Of a DNA stretch of 64,000 bases, positions 1 to 9,787 are shown one piece after another. The DNA is taken from contig NC_087070.1 in the NCBI RefSeq assembly GCF_963678635.1, positions 31,723,704 to 31,787,703 on the forward strand, written 5' to 3'. The stretch's first letter is position 1, and each line of letters opens with the position of its first letter. This stretch comes from Symsagittifera roscoffensis (taxonomy: Eukaryota; Xenacoelomorpha; Acoela; Convolutidae). The notes below the pieces were generated by a model. The model did not search any database and had not been told where the DNA came from. It saw only the letters and a list, made by a program, of their open reading frames with translations. Made by a program: the position numbers and the translations under genes.

Positions 1-2
1 TA

Positions 3-767
3 CATATAATCAAAGAAAATTTCCCTAAAGACGATGTTTCACAACACACAAAACATGACTTACAAAAAGTTTTGGCATGGTTTATAATAGATTATTTCAC
101 ACAATATAATTTAGACTTAATTTCACAAGCAAGAAAAAATTTTAGACCTCAAAATCCAAATGATGATACTGCCATTACAGAACAATCAGATTACGTTTGG
201 GACCCTGAATGGTCTCATCCTACAGTTATAAATATCCCACAATCTATTTCAAGTCAAGCAATAAGTACAATATCTTACCACAGAGATTATGTAAAAGTAG
301 TAGCACTAACCATTGATGCAACACCATTAAATTACAATACATTTTTACCTGATACACGAAATAACAGTTTAAATTCGACCGTCATACACAATGAAAACCT
401 TAATGGAACTAGAAATCTTACACAACAAATTATTCAAACACCATCACACTTCATAAATGAAGAAATTGTCCAAACAACAACAACTACACAACAAAATATT
501 TCACCAATACATCCAAATTCAACAACACCAAGAAATACAAATACTTCACTGGCACAAGTAACTTTACAATCAACCGTTAAACCTTCGGTTGCTCCAAAAT
601 ATTCACATAAGGATTATCAAACATATAGACCCATGACAGTACCATCAAAACCACGAAAAACGTTCACAAGAAACACTTTTGCAGAACACAATTATAATTA
701 TGCACATTCGTCAAAAACAAACTACCCCCCACGAAAAAATAATAATCATGTATGTTCTCACTATTAG
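3..767 (+). pseudogene. gag: gag N-terminal region, 5' truncated (copy 1)
   Basis: The frame is open from base 3, before the first ATG at 72, so the window starts inside the gene. About 255 codons are visible. The first 90 or so look globular. The rest is rich in Thr, Asn, Gln and Pro and ends with a basic Arg/Lys/His-containing stretch. The frame stops at 765-767, but homology to copy 2 continues past this point, so the stop is a break rather than the true end. Copy 2 carries the matching segment at 31244-32657. The role as the matrix-like N-terminal part of Gag is inferred from its place immediately before the capsid domain. No family motif identifies it. Confidence 0.6.
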
Positions 768-777
768 GATAACCCAA

Positions 778-2223
778 TGACAACAACCAACTCAGTAAAT
801 TTTCGAACTAATTCACATCCTCCACAGGATCATAGTGAAAATTACCCATTCTTTCAACAAAATAAAAATAAAAAAGCAAGCACCTCATCATACAGATTAC
901 TTATCATCTGATGATGATTATTTACAACCAGACATTTTTGCACTATATACCCAAGAATATCGCACGCAAGGATCGCGACGACCTCATACATATATTAGAA
1001 TTTTTTCTCCAAACCCAACAGATACACGAAATCAACAACCAATACATAAGCCAAATCCAACTAATACACAATCTTTTCAACCGATTCAACCACAAAACCC
1101 AATGACTATACACTCGTATCAACCAACTCAAATGCAAAATGAAATACCACTTCCATATTATCTTCAGCAACACGAAATAACAAAAAATCGACTTTCAAAT
1201 TTTTCGCAAATGCCAAATGCCGCAGAATCACTACAAATGACAATGAATCCATACCTCATGGGTGGATCATCAATAACATCAAATAAACCACTGATGGTAT
1301 TTACAGGAACAGATCCTGAATATTCTGTAGAAGATTATTTAAAGGCAGTAACAGCAAATTTAATTTTAAATATAGGACCTGAACCAATTAATACGCCACT
1401 ACATCAAAATTGGATACATAGACGCACAGCATTGATACAAACAACCTTAGATGGCGCAGCTCAAAAAAGGGTTTTCAGTATTATCTATAGAAATAAAATC
1501 AGACTGGAAAAGATTTACACAAGAATTTTCAAAAATGTTTGACTCCGAAAGAAATAAACAACACCAAAGAGTTTTATGTAATGAAATTCGCAGATTAGCA
1601 AATGAAACCATCAAACAATTAGCAGTACGTATCGAAACACTAGTACGAAAAGCATATTCACTTAATACAAATGACTATTAAAACACAAGAATGACAGAAA
1701 TTTTATTGATGACCTTAACACCTCAATTAAGGAAAATAGCAATAAAAAAGAGAGCATCTCATCCTTCCTCAATTCGAGAGCCAGATTTAAATTTTCGAAA
1801 ATTAGTAGACAAACTAGAGCAAGCGGAAATCACAATGAAACTTGAAGAAACAGAAAATGTAAAACTACAAAGAGTTAATCGAATTGAAACAAACACTACA
1901 CATATAAATAACATACAGGAATCAGATACAGACCTAGTTGAAAAAATCACTGAAATACTAAATATTTATGAAAAACACCCAAATTTTAAAGGCAAATCAT
2001 CTTTCAAAAAATGGTGTAATTATTGCCGACGATACGGACACAGTATTTCCGAATGTAGACAAAAACAACAAGATAACCAAAACAAACCTCAAAAGCATAA
2101 AGAACCAAATAAATCGTTCTATCAATATATGAAAAAAGATCAAAATCTACCAAACAAAATATATATAGTAACAACAGTTCAGGAAAACCACTTCCGAACA
2201 ACACCAATTACACAAGAAATTAA
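778..2223 (+). pseudogene. gag: gag capsid and nucleocapsid region (copy 1)
   Basis: A Gln/Pro/Asn-rich spacer leads into a capsid-like domain at about 1240-1680. This carries the Retrotrans_gag-type pattern in which Ala-rich 'TLDGAAQK' is followed by a helix with 'FTQEFSKMF'. A CCHC zinc knuckle (C-X2-C-X4-H-X4-C) lies at 2015-2056, typical of nucleocapsid RNA binding. The gene is broken. A one-base insertion near 1466-1472, after 'AAQK', shifts the frame by comparison with copy 2. A TAA follows a Tyr codon at 1679-1681. The frame changes again near 2155-2170, and a TAA stands at 2221-2223. The coding order continues directly into the Arg/Ser/Asn-rich linker and protease. Confidence 0.8.
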
Positions 2224-4383
2224 TCACCATATAACTCAAGTTATAGAGGAAGGTCACCAGAACGAAGAAATACACAGAATTCTTCACAAAATAATTATAA
2301 TCGATCAAATAGTCTAAATAACTATTCGAGATCAAATTCCAATGCAACACAATTTGTTTCTAGATCCAGTTCCCAATCAAACCCAAGGAATAAACACTAT
2401 TCCAATAATCAATCACGAAACTCATCATACAACAGAAATAGAAACTATTCACATAATCGAAATAGAAGTTATTCGAACAATCGAAATCAGAATTACCCGA
2501 ACAATCGATCAAGAAATAACTCGTATAATAGATCAAACTATCACAGATCAAATGACAATTATCAAAACAGATCACGGATTAATTCACAAAATCGAAATTC
2601 GAGTTATAATAATCAATATAGAAGTTTTTCCCAATCACCACATAGGAATAATAACCATTATAATAATTCTAAACATCAATACAGAAGTAGTACACCAAAA
2701 CATCAAAGACATATTAATCAAGTACAGTCAAATGAAGAAACAACATCAGACCACCCAGGTATCGATGACACAGGAAGTAACGAACTACAACTAAATCAAA
2801 TAAACTGTGGATCATCAGATACAGAAAGTGATACAGAAAATACCATCTCCGTAAATATGATAACAGTCGAAAACGACTACGAACCTATCATATATGAACA
2901 ACCTTTTACATCACATATATATGAAAATCAACTGGAACTCCATCACAATTATTATATTGAACCCATCAATACTACACAAACTGCACAAGAAATAAACGAA
3001 ATTAACACAATAAATAAACCCGATGAAAAAGACAAAACAAAATGTTTAAACACAAATCAAATTTATCAAAATATACAAAAAGAACAACCCAGAGAAAAAA
3101 TTTGGACAAAACCATTTCTCTTAGAAAGTCCAAGAAACAAAGAATTTCAACCACCAGATTTTGAAATTGATTTTTTAATTGATTCAGGAGCAGAATCAAA
3201 CATAATTAATATTCCCACATGGAATGAAATCAAAATATTACATCCAAAATTAACGCCTCTTGCAACCTCTAGTAAACTAGCAACAGCACAAGGATCAACA
3301 TTAGTAAATTATGGGAAAGGCCAATTATTCCTTCTCCCCACAAGAACAATGGAACAAAATAAAATTCTAAACAAACCATTTAAACAAATATTTCATATTA
3401 CTGATATTAAACACAATATCATTGGCATACCATTTATATCAAAATATATACCAACAATCAACATCTTGAATAGTAAAATACTAATCAAAGATAAGTACAC
3501 AAAAACAAAAAATACAGCTCTAACATTTTTTCAAAGATTAAATAAACAACCACCATTCTTCTCAAAATTTTATCCAATTTATAACCAACAACGGAAACAC
3601 CTGAAACCACTATCAGGAAATATATATAACTTTTCAATAAAACAAGTTCACCAGTATGATAAAAGTCAAAATCAACAACAACTTTTTATGTCAGACTTTG
3701 AATTTAAACCTATTCACAAGTTTTTAAAAATCACGATTTCATTTATAAAATATTTGAAAAACACGAATTCCGACATCATTTCGCTACACGTGTATAACAA
3801 TACACCGTATCAAGTAACATTACACTTAGGACTTTTAGGATATTGCGAAACAAACGCTACAATCTCACCCATACATGAAAAAGCATACCGCGTAAATAAT
3901 ATACTCCAATTATTAGATATTTGCCAATCCACAATTCTTAACGAAGAATTATCCATAAATAACATAATAAGCAATGAAAACAGAAACACAGATTATTTCA
4001 CAAAAACACCATATTTTAAACCAACAATCAATATAACAAATTACACAAAAGAACAACAACAATTTTTAACGATGTTTAACTTTGAACACTCACAAATTAC
4101 ACAAATAGAATTTGACAAACTAGCAAAACAACTATTAAAATATTCAACAGTCTACGCAACATCAAAATTTGATGTTGGGAAAATCAGTTCATCACTACAT
4201 TTCCCGTTAAAACCTGACGCAATTTTCAAAAAACAAAGAGCTAGTAAAGTACCAATTCATTTACATGACAAAATAAACAGATTACTTGACATTTTAGAAC
4301 AATACAAAATTATCTCACCAGTAAATAAAGAAGAACAACCAAAAGGTAACACATTTATTAACCCTGTTATCATCCTAGCATAA
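2224..4383 (+). pseudogene. pol: gag-pol linker, aspartic protease and start of RT (copy 1)
   Basis: One frame is open from 2224 to a TAA at 4381-4383. The first 180 or so codons form a low-complexity linker of Ser, Arg, Asn and Tyr. An acidic Ser/Asp/Glu stretch follows at about 2740-2890. The retroviral-type aspartic protease motif D-S-G-A begins at 3181, followed by a typical beta-rich fold to about 3500. A spacer of roughly 200 codons leads to the RT N-terminus, recognisable at about 4190-4380 where Val-Ile-Leu precedes the stop. Copy 2 has a lysine codon in place of the TAA, so this is a nonsense change. The frame shows no initiation codon of its own before 2857, which fits expression as a Gag-Pol fusion. 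Confidence 0.85.
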
Positions 4384-5829
4384 GGAGAATCATTAAAAAT
4401 AGTTTTAGACGCTAGATACTTCAACTCACTAATAGACGAATCAAAATGCAATTGGCCTATTGAACCAATACAAGTTATTTTAACAAAAATAAACGGAAAA
4501 TACTTTACAACCGCAGATACGAATAGTGCATACAATCAAATGCCACTAGATGAACAATCACGACGTTTAACACAATTTGTTATTGGAAATCAACAATATG
4601 AATTCAACCGCCTATTCTATGGAATTTCCATAGGACCAGCAGCATTTTCAGCTTTTATGAGCAAAATTTTTAGACCACTTATACTCAAGAAAAACGCAAT
4701 CACCTATTTAGACGATGTTTTTATGCAATCACAGACAAAAGACGAAATGTTTACAGTTTTAGAACACTATCATAAAATACTTCAGAATGAAAATCTGAAG
4801 GCCGTTCCCAATAAATCACACTTTTTTTTAACACGAGTTAAATTTTTAGGACATAATATAGAAAGAAACACAATCACTCCATTAAAATCACGCATTGATG
4901 CTATTCAAAAACTTCAACCAGCAACAAACAAAAAGAAAATCCAAGAATTCCTTGGAATGTTAAATTTCTTAAGCAAGTACGTTTATAAAATGCAATTATA
5001 TTTAAGACCGTTCTATAATATCCTCAGACAACAAAATAATTTTGAATGGACCACTGAACATCAAACACAGTTTGAAGAAATTAAAAAACTTTTAACCGAA
5101 CAAATTTCAAACACAATTCCAGATCCAAATCAACCATTCTATGCAATGTGCGATGCCTCAAATTTTGGCATCGGCGCAGCATTACTACAATCACACAGTG
5201 GTACAAATAAAATGAACCTTACATCAGCAAATTCCCGATTATTCACTCAAGCAGAGCTACGACTCTCAACTCTAATGAGAGAATGTACAGCTATAAATTC
5301 TACACTTACAGATTATGAATTTCTGATACTTGGATCAAAACATCCAACAGTTCTATTCACAGATCATAAACCAATCATTTTTCTCTTTACACAAAAGTCA
5401 AATCCCAATCACCGAGTTTATAGATTTCAATTAATTCTAATGAAATTTCCAAACTTACATATAGTTTGGACAGCAGGAAAGAATCTTGCATTACCAGATA
5501 CATTAATCGAAATACACCACCTGAATTACCTTCGAAAAACTACAGTTGAAATACCCAAAAATGTAAAATTTTACCTTGCAAAAGACGAAACATCACCCCG
5601 ACTAGAATGCAAATATGCAGTAAAAACTGACATTGAACAATCACAAATAAAAAACCTACAACATTTCCCACTTTACTTAGATTGCCAAAATAATCACTAT
5701 GAAGTTGATCTACTAGGAAAATGAACTTTCAAACCAATTCCATACTCACAATGGATAAAAAATGACACCCAACAAAAACGAATAAAACACAATTCGCATA
5801 AAAAAGACCTTTTTCCGTTAATTGAATAA
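4384..5829 (+). pseudogene. pol: reverse transcriptase and RNase H region of pol (copy 1)
   Basis: Continues in the frame of the preceding segment. RT fingers and palm contain 'VLDARY', the 'YNQMPL' region, 'GISIGPAAFSAFM' and the catalytic 'YLDD' at 4705-4716, followed by a 'FLGH' and 'FLGMLNF' thumb/connection. RNase H follows at about 5100-5520 with 'CDASNFGIGAALLQ' (first Asp), 'MRECTAI' (Glu) and 'TDHKPI' (Asp), ending near 'LALPDT'. These are the normal motifs of a Ty3-type RT-RNase H. The frame is cut by TGA at 5722-5724 and TAA at 5827-5829. Copy 2 has sense codons at the TGA position. RT copies element RNA into cDNA and RNase H removes the RNA strand. Here both are only fossil sequence. 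Confidence 0.92.
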
Positions 5830-7624
5830 GAAAAATTAACTGATAAAATAAATTTAACAGGACCACAAACAAATGATTCAAAATACACAATAAATCAAGT
5901 CTTTGACCTCCATGACCCATTTGACACAATTCCCCTAACTAAATTAGAAATTGAAAATATTTTTCTCCCTCCAACAGATAAAATTACAATTGAAATCTTG
6001 AAACAATATCAAAATCTTGACCCAGTTATTAGACAACTAAAATCATGGCACAAATACAAAACTAAGCCCGTAAAGGCAGATACCACATTTTTAGGAAATA
6101 AAACACTCCTCCGATATTTCCGAACATTTAATATTACAACAATTAATGAAAACACAGACCTTCTAGAATATCAATTAAATGACACAAAATTTTTATTTCC
6201 CAAATGCACCAATTTGGATAAAAGTACTATGCAACGATTGTATAGTATGTCAGCTAAATAAACCTTATTCAAATCAAAAACAAATAGCACAAAAACAAGA
6301 TTTTAAAGGACAAAGTTTATATTTTAACCATCGTATTTCATTCGATACAAAAGGACCAATTTCACCATCCTCTGAAGGAAACTCCTACATTATGGTAATT
6401 GTTGATGCATTTACACATTATGTAGCACTCAACCCAGTACCACATTGTAACGCTTATTATGCCTACACAACACTTTATGAACACTGGATAGCTAAATTCG
6501 GATTACCCGAAATCTTAGTTACAGACAACGGTACAGAATTCATAAATAATGAAATCATCACACTATGTCACTTATATAACATCAAACACAAACCGCGTAC
6601 GTCTCATGCACCTTGGACAAACGGTTTAGTCGAAGGTATGAACCGTTCACTACAAGAATATCTTAGATGTATCATAAATGGAAATGATACAAGATACACA
6701 GAATGGTCAGCAAATGTAAAATTATTTCCCTTAGCATATAATTCACAAATTACGACAACTCTAGGAAAGTCACCATACGAAATGGTTTTTAATCAAAAGC
6801 CACGTAAACCAATTATGTTTACAGCAAACTCTCATAAAAATGCAGAAGATCATTGCCAACCAAATAAAGACTCAGTTTGTTATAACCTACCTTTACACAC
6901 GCATGATGAAGATCATTTTCATCACCCACAAATTCTTAAATTAGCCTCCGGTACACACACCGAATGGATTTTAAATAGAGATAAAAAACACAATGAAATT
7001 TACCAAAGAATAAAAAAAAATTGTTGCAAAGGCAAAACATTAACGAACGAATTAATTCACGCTTTACACAAGCCTCAGATTTAAAAATTGGAACATTTGT
7101 CTTAATACCTAATTTTAATACACAAAGAGAAATTTCTAAAAAAATTACAATCGCTTCGCAAAGGACCATACCAAATAATTGCCAAACCCACTGACGTCAC
7201 AAATAAAATCACCGATTCAGACCAAAAAGAAATTGTTCAACATCGGAACAATCTATTGCCTTACTACCCAAAAGAATACGCACTACGCGAATTAACTCAA
7301 TTATATTCTTTCACAAGTTTGAAAGTTATTTAAAATCACCCACATACGGAAAATGAAATAAATGAACAAAACGACATTCACCTTGAAAAACAAAATAAAA
7401 AACCAACTACAACCCAAAACAATACAAAAAAGCTAGATCAAAAAATACCTCAAAAAGAAAGGAAAAATAGAAAAATGATAGAAAAAATTATACCACAAGA
7501 ACAAGTCGAGAAATCAGAACATAGAGAGTCATCACGACTTAGAAATCAACCACGTAAAAACTACAAAACATTCATCCCACAATCTAAAATATTAAAAAAA
7601 GTTGAATTTCAAAAACAGCCTTAA
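5830..7624 (+). pseudogene. pol: integrase with GPY module and basic tail (copy 1)
   Basis: The DDE core is intact. The first Asp codon is at 6344 in 'FDTKGPI', the second at 6524 in 'TDNGTEF', and the Glu codon at 6632 in 'LVEGMNRS', giving exactly 35 residues between the last two (DD35E). A C-X2-C half of the N-terminal zinc site is present near 6238-6250. The His-X3-His half is missing because about 110 bp found in copy 2 are deleted near 6170-6185. A frame break near 6180 and another near 7080-7140 split the gene. A GPY module ('KGPYQI', about 7160) and a Lys/Arg/Gln-rich tail follow, the tail ending at TAA 7622-7624 after one in-frame TAA at 7331. Integrase inserts cDNA into chromosomes. 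This copy cannot make a full product. Confidence 0.88.
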
Positions 7625-8216
7625 TTTAAAAATTAATAATCTTTGCACCTCCGAAACATTTTGAACTTTCATTTTTCAAAATAACATTATGACAAACACG
7701 CAACGATTCTAGTTCAAATTTAGCCAATAGGATTCATTCACTCCATCCCCTTCTATAATTATAACACCAACTTATTAGCCGAAAGATATTCAACTACAGG
7801 CATATCTATAACTATAACTTTGCAACCTCCAGGTCAAAAATAAGCAACTTGCTAAAACTTGACAACTAAAATAAATACCATCATAATATTACAAGTCTCC
7901 CCTATCTAATAACGCAAAGATCAACAATATTTTCCCAACTCAGACCTCAAAAACCCTCCAACCAAAAATCACAAATTAGCCTAAAGTAAAAAAGGACCAT
8001 AATCATATAGCCTAAAGTACAAAATTCTCAAAAGTACCCCAGATCATCTGACAAATAAAAATAAAGCAAAGAAGATCTCTCAAACACCATAAAATTAGCC
8101 CCCACCAACTTTTCACAAAACTCAACCCACTTGTCAAAAAATCAATAAATAACTCGACCACACTTGAAAATCGCCCCAAACAACAAAATATATTCGACCA
8201 AGAAATCATTTCTTAA
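7625..8216. other. Intergenic block between pol and the small ORFs (copy 1)
   Basis: No open frame of note in about 590 bases. The block is alignable with 39391-39978 of copy 2. It keeps islands of identity such as 'CCTCCAGGTCA' near 7826 and a 12-base direct repeat at 7977-8019. Its place between pol and the env block suggests control of a second, env-type mRNA, by splicing or by an internal promoter. That is inference. Confidence 0.5.
7977..8019 (+). promoter_or_regulatory. Conserved direct repeat TAGCCTAAAGTA, 31 bp apart
   Basis: The 12-mer TAGCCTAAAGTA occurs at 7977-7988 and 8008-8019. The same pair (first unit TAGCCTAAAGAA) occurs at 39737-39748 and 39768-39779 in copy 2, with the same 31-base spacing. 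The surrounding DNA is less conserved. Function is unknown. A protein-binding site or RNA element controlling the downstream genes is possible. Confidence 0.4.
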
Positions 8217-8456
8217 ATGCTCTTCTCTCGATCAGTCAATATCTTTAAACATACAATTTTCAACATTTTTATAAACTTTTTCACAATACGTAAACTTTTA
8301 TTCATATTTCTCTTTGATACCTTTGAAGCCTTTATAATAATTTTGATCATTTTTTGCAATATTTTTTTAATTTTCTACTCCCTATTTGAAATATATCTCC
8401 AACTTTCCCAAATCATTGACCATATTCACAGGTACGATAAACCAAAGTTTATTTAA
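8217..8456 (+). CDS. Small hydrophobic ORF A (79 codons)
   Basis: A 79-residue open frame that is mostly Ile, Leu and Phe. A strongly hydrophobic core runs from about residue 27 to 60 and contains 'FIIILIIFCNIFLIF', which could span a membrane once or twice. The tail is polar ('IIDHIHRYDKPKFI'). The stop codon TAA (8454-8456) touches the ATG of the next small ORF. The matching region of copy 2 (39979-40144) keeps the core 'LLLIIFCNSFIIF' but in a broken frame. T-rich DNA in this otherwise A-rich strand makes hydrophobic codons likely by chance, so real coding is uncertain. If real, it would be a small membrane protein of the env block. Confidence 0.4.
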   Translation: MLFSRSVNIFKHTIFNIFINFFTIRKLLFIFLFDTFEAFIIILIIFCNIFLIFYSLFEIYLQLSQIIDHIHRYDKPKFI

Positions 8457-8612
8457 ATGATACGAACTATTTTTAGTAGAACAGATATTTTTTTACTATT
8501 TGTAATTTTTATAACATTTTTATCATCCCTAAAATTGACAATATGCAAATGTATAAAAAAAGGCAATCATAACATTCGCCTTAGCAACAATCCTTTTAAT
8601 TCTTTTCCTTGA
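8457..8612 (+). CDS. Small hydrophobic ORF B (51 codons), TM plus Cys pair
   Basis: Starts at the ATG directly after the preceding stop (TAAATG). It encodes 51 residues: a short polar head containing 'FSRTD', one membrane segment of about 20 residues, then 'TICKCIKK', a Cys-Lys-Cys cluster followed by basic residues. Copy 2 (40216-40341) preserves the start, 'FSRTD', the hydrophobic segment and 'TICKCI', with only one early stop. A single-pass type with juxtamembrane Cys and Lys resembles small viral membrane proteins, for example SH or viroporin types, but no homology is claimed. It is too short for many gene finders. Confidence 0.45.
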   Translation: MIRTIFSRTDIFLLFVIFITFLSSLKLTICKCIKKGNHNIRLSNNPFNSFP

Positions 8613-9787
8613 AGAATACTACAATAAACATAAATTTTTTCACTAAGAAAAATCAATCAAGACAACCTTTAAAAATTGCTAACCAACAATCACACAGTCA
8701 GTCTTCACCGACATCATCCCAAGAAAACCCGACAATACCTACAACTACCCAAAACCCCCAAACATCCACACGAATTTCTTTCCAAGATAACCCATACACT
8801 TTTGAAGAACGACACGCTCGCTTATCTGAACCATTAGAACCAGTTCAGCGACAGGCACCCCTAAGTGAACAAACATATAACTTGTACCCAACATTACCAC
8901 AAAAATTAAGTAGAATAAGAAATATTAGTCTAAACCAAAATAAGTTGAAATAAATAGACAAATTATACATCCACGACAAAATAGAAATTTTCAAACCCCC
9001 CGAGTTCATTTTGATATAGCCCAATCCCCATAACCAAGTACTCCAGAAAACCCAATTAGCATACTACCGGAAACCCCTACACTTCTTTCACAACTTAGCA
9101 CCTCAAGTATACCCTCAGATTACTTAGGTTCAACACCAACATCTGAACAAATACGTGACAATCCCTTTAACCCCCCAACCAAACGTCACGACTACCATAT
9201 TGGACAACACACTCATTCACACAAGGTGAACCAAATTTAATAAATGACCCAATAGATATTTCTACGGATACAACAACATCATCATCACTACCAGAAACAT
9301 TATCACTACCGTCAACACCATCAATAAGCCAGATTTCACCGACGCCTTTCCCCCTAAATTTTCCGAATAACCTCGATGCAAGATATCGAGAACAATCATC
9401 AACAAATATCCCTTTAAGATTAGATTGGAACACGTTCACAGCACCCCCACCATTATTCGGACAACATCCCGAAAGTAACCGACTCCACAATGGTGCACTC
9501 CATAGACTACAATATAGACAAGACATCCACGAAGACATTCGTGACCATACATCCAAATACTCCAGCAAAATAGTCTACAATTAAAATTTGAAATCACGGT
9601 TAAACTTAACAACATTGCTCAACATCCTTACCCATTAAACCCACCCAATATAACAGCTCAATCGCTACCACCACCATTTATAACAACTGAAGTAATATAT
9701 AAATACGACAGATACACCAAAAAGACAATTGGTTACATCACATTTTATAACCCATACTCAGGATTATCATACACATGTATATTCTAA
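8600..9787 (+). pseudogene. ORF3: Pro/Ser/Thr-rich protein upstream of env (copy 1)
   Basis: No clear start is seen. The frame opens at 8600 after a TAA, and the first segment to 8953 has no ATG at its head. The protein is rich in Ser, Thr, Pro and Gln. Blocks shared with copy 2 include 'TRISFQDNPYTF', 'ARLSEPLEPV', 'SDYLGSTPTSE', 'LDWNTF', 'RLQYRQDIH' and a closing 'YDRYTKKTIGYITFYN'. Frame breaks lie near 8953 and 9230, and another after 9580. The last frame ends at TAA 9785-9787, overlapping the env ATG (9775) by 13 bases. Such overlap is normal for compact viral or retroelement genomes. No known family is recognised. The position between pol and env is unusual for Ty3 elements. A structural or accessory role is possible but not shown. 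Confidence 0.5.

Noticed and set aside
2342-2794. 150-codon Ile/Thr-rich frame overlapping the gag-pol linker
   Set aside because: The frame that joins the zinc knuckle to the protease (Arg/Ser/Asn-rich) is conserved in copy 2. This one is an offset shadow.
4381-4383. Stop codons inside element ORFs as evidence for a recoded stop or alternative genetic code
   Set aside because: Where copy 1 has a stop, copy 2 usually has an ordinary sense codon (here Lys), and all three stop codons occur along with frameshifts. This is decay rather than recoding.
9167-9568. 133-codon minus-strand frame
   Set aside because: It is the antisense shadow of ORF3, whose blocks are conserved on the plus strand.
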